Source: Lysobacteraceae bacterium
GTDB lineage: Bacteria; Pseudomonadota; Gammaproteobacteria; Xanthomonadales; Xanthomonadaceae
Reading direction: 5' to 3'
Assembly (NCBI GenBank): GCA_003449195.1
Contig: DMID01000056.1
Span: 1-9,662, forward strand
DNA: 9,662 bases
Of this stretch, positions 4,232-9,662 are shown in pieces (position 1 is the first letter of the stretch; each line of letters opens with the position of its first letter). The notes below the pieces were generated by a model that did not search any database, was not told the origin of the DNA, and was given only the letters and a program-made list of their open reading frames with translations. The translations under genes were made by a program, and so were the position numbers.

Positions 4232-6085
4232 AGCGGCAGTTAAATCCGCTTGCCGTACGCGACACCATTGACCGGGCATTTCTTCTCCGCCGATCCAGGC
4301 GGCCAGCCGCCGACACGAAGCGTCCTCGAGAACGAATCCACGTTGCATCAGATGGACGGATGCGCTTGCACGGACCGCGGCATCGAGTGCATTCACGTTG
4401 GTCGCAGCATCCGGCGTCAGCGTCAACAGGCAACGGCCGTCCAGCGCGCGTTCCAACCGGGAATTCTTCAGCACCCGCTTCCGAACCAACCACGCCATCG
4501 TCGCGCAGTTCGGCTGACGGTCCCATTTGAATCGCGCAGCCCATGCATTCCACGTGGCGACCCGTGCCGCCTTGCGATCAGATGCCGCTTCCAGCATCGC
4601 ATACATGACAGGCCGGTCTTTTGCCATGTCATGCAAACGCATGACATAGGCGGGAGACTCCGGGAAACTCGACGCAACCGACGCATAAACGGCATCGGCC
4701 GGAAGCAGCGGCACCTTCCAGGCCTGCGGTGGCTCCCCTCCCACCAGCAAAACCATGCTGCGGGCAGGATCGTCCATCTCTGGTGCCTGCATTGAAAATG
4801 CCCTCGAAGCCCATGGCTCGTGCCTCCAGTCTGCCCACCCCCACAACGCCACGAAGGCACAAACCGCCACGGCCGCCATGCTCAACCGTCCGGCGAATCT
4901 GACAGGCAGGACAAATCTGCACCCCAGCCAGACAAGCAGTGGCGACAACAGCTCCAGCACCACCAGATAACGGTGAATGCTGAACAACACCTGCCAAAGA
5001 ACGTAGGCGACCGCGAAGAACACCAGCAAAAACGGCAACGTGGCCGAAGCCCAGCCCTCTCCGCGCTTCGTCATCAATGCCTTGAATGCTGCCCCGAGGG
5101 CCAGCAGATACAAGATGCCCCAGCTGATCTGGCGGAGTGGGATCTCGCTGACCCGCCTGGGGTGCAAAGTGAAAACCCAAGGCCAGATCAGTTGCTCGCT
5201 CCACGTGCGCGGCAGCCAGCGTGTGTCGGCAATCGCCATCGGCTGCGCCAGCGGGCCGTGGAATACCGCATTGAACTGCGGGAAAAGCGGATTGCCGAAA
5301 ATTTCCCAAACCTCGAAATACCAATGCCCCGCAAGCAGCGCGAACACCGTGCAGGCGGACGCAGTCAACAACACCCCACCTGCGACACGGGCACGCCAGT
5401 GGCCACCACACGAGAGCACCGCCACTCCAAGTGCGACCGCGTACAAGGCATTGGTCAACTTGAACGCAACGGCGATGCCCAGCGCGGCACCAGCCAGACA
5501 CCAGACACTGGCGGCAGCACGATCAAGCGGATCGAGCCGTCTGGCCTGCATGACGAGTGCAAGTGCCGCAACAACGAATCCGGCCGAGAGGTTGTCTCCC
5601 ATGGTGTTGCCGAATTCGGACAGGAACGCTGCCGTGCAGAGCCCGGCAAACGCCAGCAGAGGTGCAAGCCGCGCACGATCAGGCCGTTGGCCGAGAACCT
5701 GCCAGATCACCCACGACAGGGGCACGAACACTGCACCATGCAACACGCCCAGCACGAAACCGCCCACTGGAGCCGGCAAGCCAAGCATCAGACCTGCATG
5801 AAACACGTCGAGGAGCGGGCTGAAATAACTCTGCATTTGTGCCGGCGCGAGATCCAGCGCAAGGCGGCCATGCAGCCATGCATAACCGTTGTACAAATGG
5901 TAGTTGCGCAGATCCCAATTGGCATCCTGCCCTCGCGACAGGGAGACGAAGCCCCCCAGCAACATCACGGCGACAGAGGCGGAAACAACCTTCCTGCGAG
6001 AATCAAACGCAAAACGCCTCTCCAGCCAAGCCCCAGCAGACACCCACATCGCCTGCAGCCAGGCCACGGCTCCCCGCCGGCTCAC
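4226..6085 (-). CDS. Multi-spanning membrane protein, probable GT-C glycosyltransferase
   Basis: I did not recognise a named gene. The 619-residue protein has many hydrophobic segments between about residues 33 and 420, then a soluble tail of about 200 residues. After the first membrane segment comes an acidic loop GQDANWDLRNYHLYNGY (52-68), like the first extracytoplasmic loop of GT-C enzymes that holds the catalytic acidic residue. A later segment, FGNPLFPQFNAVFHGP (263-278), also resembles loops of polyprenol-dependent GT-C proteins. The likely role is transfer of a sugar from a polyprenyl-phosphate donor outside the cytoplasm; this is inference. I chose the GTG at 6085-6083 because GGAGG lies 7 bases upstream and the start overlaps the TGA of the GT2 gene as GTGA. 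An ATG at 6292 is in frame but would overlap that gene by about 210 bp with non-membrane-like sequence. Base composition looks lower in GC than the fab genes. Confidence 0.8.
   Translation of the reverse strand: MSRRGAVAWLQAMWVSAGAWLERRFAFDSRRKVVSASVAVMLLGGFVSLSRGQDANWDLRNYHLYNGYAWLHGRLALDLAPAQMQSYFSPLLDVFHAGLMLGLPAPVGGFVLGVLHGAVFVPLSWVIWQVLGQRPDRARLAPLLAFAGLCTAAFLSEFGNTMGDNLSAGFVVAALALVMQARRLDPLDRAAASVWCLAGAALGIAVAFKLTNALYAVALGVAVLSCGGHWRARVAGGVLLTASACTVFALLAGHWYFEVWEIFGNPLFPQFNAVFHGPLAQPMAIADTRWLPRTWSEQLIWPWVFTLHPRRVSEIPLRQISWGILYLLALGAAFKALMTKRGEGWASATLPFLLVFFAVAYVLWQVLFSIHRYLVVLELLSPLLVWLGCRFVLPVRFAGRLSMAAVAVCAFVALWGWADWRHEPWASRAFSMQAPEMDDPARSMVLLVGGEPPQAWKVPLLPADAVYASVASSFPESPAYVMRLHDMAKDRPVMYAMLEAASDRKAARVATWNAWAARFKWDRQPNCATMAWLVRKRVLKNSRLERALDGRCLLTLTPDAATNVNALDAAVRASASVHLMQRGFVLEDASCRRLAAWIGGEEMPGQWCRVRQADLTAAP
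6082..6085 (-). other. GTGA stop/start overlap (translational coupling)
   Basis: The GT2 stop TGA (6084-6082) shares two bases with the GTG start (6085-6083) of the membrane protein. A GGAGG sequence inside the end of the GT2 gene serves as ribosome binding site, 7 bases from the GTG. This arrangement normally couples translation and keeps the two products in proportion. Confidence 0.75.
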
Positions 6086-7077
6086 TCTGCGCCCTCCGCA
6101 TCCATCCGAGTAACCACAGGCATCGACAGATAGCGCAGATGCTTGGCTTCGATGCGCCCACGCGTGACGGTATCGAGAATCAGCCCGCACGCAAGCAGCA
6201 AAAAACCGAGCAGTGCCAGCGTTGCGCACAACACCGCCGTCGGCAGACGAGGCACCAACCCCGTGGTCGCATAGGTCTCGAACAAAGGCCATGCAAGCAT
6301 CAACGACACCAGCATGCTTCCCGCAAATCCCAGGCCGAAAAAGGCCAACGGCCGCTCTTCCTTGAACAAGCGCAACATCGTCATCAATATCCTTCTGCCA
6401 TCACGCCATGTATTGAGCTTGCTGTACGAGCCTTGCGGCCTGGCGCCGTAGCGTGTGGGCAACTCGGCCGCAGGCATCCTCAACTGCAAGGCATGCAAGG
6501 CCAATTCGGTCTCGATTTCGAATCCGGCCGAATGCGCGGCAAACGATTTGACATAGCGACGAGAAAACACCCGGTAACCGGACAGCAGGTCATCGAACCC
6601 GGAGTTGAACAGCATTCCGGCAAATCCCGTCAGCAACCTGTTGCCCAGTCGGTGGCCGGAACGATAAGCCTGCTGGTCGCCCGCGACGCGGGCCCCGACC
6701 ACCATGTCCAGGCGACCTTCGAGCAATCGCTTGATGAGCCCCGGAGCGGCGAATGCGTCATAGGTGTCGTCGCCATCCACCAGTACGTAGACGTCCGCAT
6801 CCAGATCGGCAAAGCCGCGCCTGACGACATTGCCTTTACCCTGACGAGCCACATGGTGCACTTGCACTCCCGCACGCGATGCCACCTCGACGGTACGGTC
6901 GGACGAATTGTTGTCGAAAACGTGGATTTCGGCGCATGGCAACGCCGCCGAAAACTCCGCAACCACCTTCCCGATGGCGGCTTCTTCGTCATGGCACGGA
7001 ATGATGACCACCACATGTGGCCGGTGCAATTGCGGCATGCCCTGCGGAAGCGACGAGATATCCATTCCAGACCCCAT
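6082..7077 (-). CDS. GT2 polyprenyl-phosphate glycosyltransferase (dolichol-phosphate-mannose-synthase type) with two C-terminal membrane helices
   Basis: The 331-residue protein is a family 2 glycosyltransferase that probably moves a sugar from a nucleotide donor to polyprenyl phosphate on the inner face of the membrane. The catalytic domain shows VVVIIPCHDEE (22-32), FDNNSSDRT (54-62), the metal-binding DGDDTYD (101-107), SGYRVFSRR (166-174), FEIETEL (186-192) and GSYSKLNTW (216-224), the pattern of DPM1/GtrB-like enzymes. Two hydrophobic helices follow (about 245-265 and 278-303), as in GtrB and ArnC. The ATG at 7077-7075 has AGGA 6 bases upstream; a second ATG four codons later is possible. 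The gene lies 27 bp after the GT39 gene, and its stop overlaps the start of the GT-C-like gene by GTGA, so the three are probably one operon and one pathway. The sugar cannot be told from the sequence. Local GC is low for this genome (31 of 60 in 6541-6600). Confidence 0.92.
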   Translation of the reverse strand: MGSGMDISSLPQGMPQLHRPHVVVIIPCHDEEAAIGKVVAEFSAALPCAEIHVFDNNSSDRTVEVASRAGVQVHHVARQGKGNVVRRGFADLDADVYVLVDGDDTYDAFAAPGLIKRLLEGRLDMVVGARVAGDQQAYRSGHRLGNRLLTGFAGMLFNSGFDDLLSGYRVFSRRYVKSFAAHSAGFEIETELALHALQLRMPAAELPTRYGARPQGSYSKLNTWRDGRRILMTMLRLFKEERPLAFFGLGFAGSMLVSLMLAWPLFETYATTGLVPRLPTAVLCATLALLGFLLLACGLILDTVTRGRIEAKHLRYLSMPVVTRMDAEGAE

Positions 7078-7104
7078 TTTTCTTCCTGAAATTCTAAACG
7101 CCCA

Positions 7105-8949
7105 TCACTCGCGGACGAAAATGGAACGTCCACCCCAATCTTCGATGCCGCCATCGCGCCCATGCAGGCGCAGGCCCAGCCAATGCCGGCCATGCAGACC
7201 TTCCGGCAAGGTGATGCGGGCTTCGAAACCGACATGCGGGTGCTGCGGATCGGTGGACTCCTTCCAGTAGCCGCGCACGTCGCGCAGCAGCCCGTAGCGC
7301 GCCGATGCAAGCGGCGCACCGTCGAGGGTGACGTCCACCCGGTCCAGTCCAGCGCCGTCCTTGAAAGCCCAGCCGCGCAGCACGAACTGCCGGGCCACGC
7401 GCTGCCCGGGCAAGGGTTCGTCGATCCAGGCGATGACCGGCGTCGCGCATGCGGCGCCCGCGTCGCGGGCCGGGGGCAAGGCAAACAGCAGGAAACGGGT
7501 GGCGCCATGATCCACCGATACCGTGCGCAGCGGCGGCGGCAAGGGCCCCAGCATCCGGCACACCGCGTGGTAGCGCCCGAGCAGCTCGCGCAGGCGCACG
7601 TCATCCGGGGCGAGCACCAGCAACCTCCAGCCGGCGACGTTTCCGCCTTCCAGTCCCCACAGGCGCAGCTGCGGTGCACGGCCATGCTTGCGGTTGAGCG
7701 GGTGATCGAGCACGGCGATGTCGGCATCGCCCAGCGCGAACCCCAGTTCGGCGCCCAGCTTGAAATCATCGGCGACGATACCGGTGCCCGGCGGCAGCTT
7801 TTCAAGCTCCTCCCGCACGGCAACGGCCAGCGGTGCCCAGCCGGCAAAATTGCGCGGGTAGAACTTGCTGTCGGCACTGGACTGGCGCAAGGCCGGCACC
7901 GATACAGCAACGTAATACCCCAGCATCGCAAGCAGTCCGGCCAGCGCCAATGCCGAGGTGGCGCGCCGCCACCGGCGCGGCCACGCGCCCAGTACGCACG
8001 GCACGACGACCAGCAGCGCCAGATAACCCGACAAGGGCCAATGGAAACTGACCCGTTCCTCGTCGGTGAAGAAGCCCAACACGAAGATGCCGAGCGTGGA
8101 CACGCCGCCGAGCAGGCCGAAATAGCGCATTGCCGGCGTCCAGACCGAACCCGGCCGCAACGCACGCCACCCCGCGATGGCCATCGCGACAAACAACAAG
8201 GGCGTGGCCAGCAGCAGTTGCACGGGCAGGAACTGCCAACCGGCCAGCTGGAACGACCACGGGTGGCGGTCGACCAACTGGAAGCGCAGGCCGGCATCGG
8301 CGTTGTGCAGGTTCCACAGCAGCAGCGGCAGCCAGGCCAGCGCACCGATCGCCAACGCCCCCCACACCCGCGCATCCTTCAGCAAGGCACGCCCGCGCGG
8401 CAGGCACAGCAAGGCGATCAGGCCCGCACCGATCGTGCCGGCAAAGCGGTAATGGCTGAGCGCCCCCATTGCCAAGCCCGCCGCAAGCAGCGCCAGCCCG
8501 CCCCCGTCCACGCCGCGCAGCAGCCTCGCACCTGCACCGACGCACAACACCGCGGCCAGCGCCATCGGCACGTCGGGCAAGGCCATCAGACCGAGCGTGC
8601 CGGACAGCGGCAGCAGCAGGGCGAGCAAACCGGTTTTCCACGCGGCGGCTTCATCGTCCTGCGCACGCGCGGCGATGCGTACCAACAGCCACGGCAAGAC
8701 CGCACCGATGACAAGGAAAGGCGCACGCAATGCCAGCAGGCGATCGCCGCCGAGCGCCGTGCCCAGCCGCGCCAGCCACGCCGTCAGGCCCGGCAGGTCC
8801 GAATACGCCCACGCAAGGTGCCGGCCTTCCTGCCAGTAGAACGCCTCGTCCACGAACAGCGGCAGTCGTGCCGCCACCGCCACCTTCGCCAGCGTCAGCG
8901 CGATCCACGCGGCGATGAAGGCGCGCCGCGCGCGTTGTGCCTGCTGCAT
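7105..8949 (-). CDS. GT39/PMT_2-type membrane glycosyltransferase with C-terminal beta-rich domain
   Basis: This 614-residue protein resembles bacterial PMT_2/ArnT-like GT-C enzymes, which transfer a sugar from a polyprenyl-phosphate donor to an acceptor in the periplasm. The first loop after the N-terminal helix holds VDEAFYW (33-39) with the Asp34-Glu35 pair typical of the catalytic loop, then AYSDLPGLTAWL (48-59). Further family signs are MALPDVPMAL (122-131) and ERVSFHWPLSGYLALL (298-313). About 10-12 hydrophobic segments lie before residue 350. Residues 351-500 form a soluble part, and residues 505-614 a separate domain with WIDEPLPGQ, LRGWAFKD, VDVTLDG, VGFEARITLPEGLHG and LHGRDG, which reads as an Ig-like beta sandwich. 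The ATG at 8949-8947 starts a basic segment and a helix; only a distant GGAG lies upstream. It is the first gene of the three-gene glycosylation operon. The sugar and acceptor are unknown. Confidence 0.88.
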   Translation of the reverse strand: MQQAQRARRAFIAAWIALTLAKVAVAARLPLFVDEAFYWQEGRHLAWAYSDLPGLTAWLARLGTALGGDRLLALRAPFLVIGAVLPWLLVRIAARAQDDEAAAWKTGLLALLLPLSGTLGLMALPDVPMALAAVLCVGAGARLLRGVDGGGLALLAAGLAMGALSHYRFAGTIGAGLIALLCLPRGRALLKDARVWGALAIGALAWLPLLLWNLHNADAGLRFQLVDRHPWSFQLAGWQFLPVQLLLATPLLFVAMAIAGWRALRPGSVWTPAMRYFGLLGGVSTLGIFVLGFFTDEERVSFHWPLSGYLALLVVVPCVLGAWPRRWRRATSALALAGLLAMLGYYVAVSVPALRQSSADSKFYPRNFAGWAPLAVAVREELEKLPPGTGIVADDFKLGAELGFALGDADIAVLDHPLNRKHGRAPQLRLWGLEGGNVAGWRLLVLAPDDVRLRELLGRYHAVCRMLGPLPPPLRTVSVDHGATRFLLFALPPARDAGAACATPVIAWIDEPLPGQRVARQFVLRGWAFKDGAGLDRVDVTLDGAPLASARYGLLRDVRGYWKESTDPQHPHVGFEARITLPEGLHGRHWLGLRLHGRDGGIEDWGGRSIFVRE

Positions 8950-8962
8950 ATGCCGCTACACT
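8935..8962 (+). promoter_or_regulatory. Possible promoter for the MoxR gene
   Basis: TTGTGC (8935-8940) and TACACT (8957-8962) are separated by 16 bases on the plus strand. Three and four of six bases match the sigma-70 hexamers. Transcription would start near 8969, about 15 bases before the ATG at 8984. The -35 part would lie inside the start of the divergent glycosyltransferase gene. The match is weak and the call tentative. Confidence 0.3.
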
Positions 8963-8983
8963 CCGGGAGAACCCGCGATCGAG

Positions 8984-9662
8984 ATGTCGATGTCCACGCT
9001 TGAGGCTCTCCCACGCAAATCGCGCGACAGTGTGCAGCAAGCCCTTGCCGACGCACAGGCCCAGGTCAATGCGCTGGTGCTCGGCAAGACCCGTGAAGTG
9101 CGCCAGGCTTTCGTCGCCCTGCTGGCCGGCGGGCATCTGCTGATCGAGGACGTGCCCGGCCTCGGCAAGACCACGCTGGCGCACGCGCTGGCCGCCTCGG
9201 TCGGCCTCGGCTTCCGTCGGGTGCAGTTCACCTCCGACTTGCTGCCCGCCGACGTGCTGGGCGTGTCGGTCTACGACGGCGGCGAACGCGCGTTCCGCTT
9301 CCATCCCGGCCCGGTGTTCACCCACGTGCTGCTGGCCGACGAGATCAACCGCGCGCCGCCGCGCACGCAAAGCGCACTGCTCGAAGCGATGGCCGAAGGC
9401 CAGGTGACGATCGACGGCGCCACCCATGCGCTGCCCGAGCCTTTCTTCGTGATCGCCACGCAGAACCCGGCGGACCTGTCGGGCACTTTTCCGCTGCCCG
9501 ATTCGCAGTTGGACCGCTTCCTGCTGCGCCTCTCCCTGGGCTACCCCGACACAAGCGCCGAACGCGCCCTGCTCACCGGCGAAGACCGCCGCGACCTGAT
9601 CGCGCAGGTGCGGCCCGTTTTGTCCGGCGCGGATCTGCTGGCCCTGCGCCAGCGCGTGGAAG
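8984..9662 (+). CDS. MoxR-type AAA+ ATPase, N-terminal 226 residues (3' end outside window)
   Basis: MoxR proteins are AAA+ ATPases that act as chaperones for assembling or activating enzyme complexes and cell-envelope functions, often together with von Willebrand factor A and DUF58 proteins encoded next to them. The frame from the ATG at 8984 is open to the window end. Visible motifs are Walker A DVPGLGKT (56-63), Walker B VLLADEIN (115-122) followed by RAPPRTQSALLEAMAEGQVT, sensor 1 VIATQNP (156-162), and LDRFLLR (176-182) with the arginine-finger region. Typical family length is 300-350 residues, so about 100 are missing. A second ATG two codons later (8990) is equally possible; no strong Shine-Dalgarno sequence marks either. 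It is divergent from the GT39 gene with 34 bp between starts. Partner genes would lie beyond the window, so its client cannot be named. Confidence 0.95.
   Translation, partial: MSMSTLEALPRKSRDSVQQALADAQAQVNALVLGKTREVRQAFVALLAGGHLLIEDVPGLGKTTLAHALAASVGLGFRRVQFTSDLLPADVLGVSVYDGGERAFRFHPGPVFTHVLLADEINRAPPRTQSALLEAMAEGQVTIDGATHALPEPFFVIATQNPADLSGTFPLPDSQLDRFLLRLSLGYPDTSAERALLTGEDRRDLIAQVRPVLSGADLLALRQRVE

Noticed and set aside
2551..4530. 659-codon open frame on the plus strand across fabH upstream region, rpmF, yceD and maf
   Set aside because: It runs antisense to rpmF and yceD and out of frame with maf, all clear family members. Its product is rich in Arg, Gln, His and Pro, as expected for a shadow frame in GC-rich DNA.
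6086..6292. Extended N-terminus of the GT-C-like protein from an ATG at 6292
   Set aside because: It would overlap the GT2 gene by about 210 bp and adds Cys/Arg/Gly-rich residues. The GTG at 6085 has a strong ribosome binding site and a coupled GTGA overlap.
7162..9003. 613-codon open frame on the plus strand antisense to the GT39 gene
   Set aside because: The protein is Gln/Arg-rich low-complexity sequence with no motif, while the minus strand encodes a membrane glycosyltransferase with clear motifs.

Overview
The window looks like a chromosomal segment of a GC-rich gammaproteobacterium, most likely of the Xanthomonadaceae/Lysobacteraceae or a close relative. This rests on the gene set yceD-rpmF-fabH-fabD with a divergent yceF-type maf gene, on the protein sequences, and on roughly 70% GC in the lipid-synthesis genes. 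Family placement is inference; no search was run.

Left part (1-3576, minus strand): a housekeeping operon for ribosome and fatty-acid synthesis, read from right to left. It starts at a textbook sigma-70 promoter (TTGACA, 17 bp, TATAAT; 3548-3576) and runs yceD (DUF177), rpmF (bL32), fabH (KAS III), a kinase-like gene with an altered catalytic loop, and fabD, which leaves the window at position 1. FabH and FabD supply acetoacetyl-ACP and malonyl-ACP for type II fatty-acid synthesis. plsX, which lies between rpmF and fabH in E. coli, is absent here, and the kinase-like gene separates fabH from fabD.

Middle (3653-4225, plus strand): maf/yceF, a nucleotide pyrophosphatase of the m7GTP type, divergent from yceD. 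Its stop codon abuts the stop codon of the next, convergent gene.

Right part (8949 down to 4226, minus strand): three tightly packed genes for cell-envelope glycosylation: a GT39/PMT_2-type membrane glycosyltransferase with an extra C-terminal beta-rich domain, a GT2 polyprenyl-phosphate glycosyltransferase (dolichol-phosphate-mannose-synthase type), and a large multi-spanning protein that looks like a GT-C enzyme. The likely scheme is that the GT2 enzyme charges a polyprenyl phosphate with a sugar and the GT-C enzymes transfer it outside the cytoplasm. The acceptor cannot be read from the sequence. The distal two genes look clearly lower in GC than the fab genes.

Right edge (8984-9662, plus strand): the N-terminal two thirds of a MoxR-type AAA+ ATPase, divergent from the glycosyltransferase operon with only 34 bp between start codons.

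The window is densely coded. The longest gap is 171 bp (yceD-rpmF). No tRNA, rRNA, CRISPR array, insertion sequence or prophage trace was seen.
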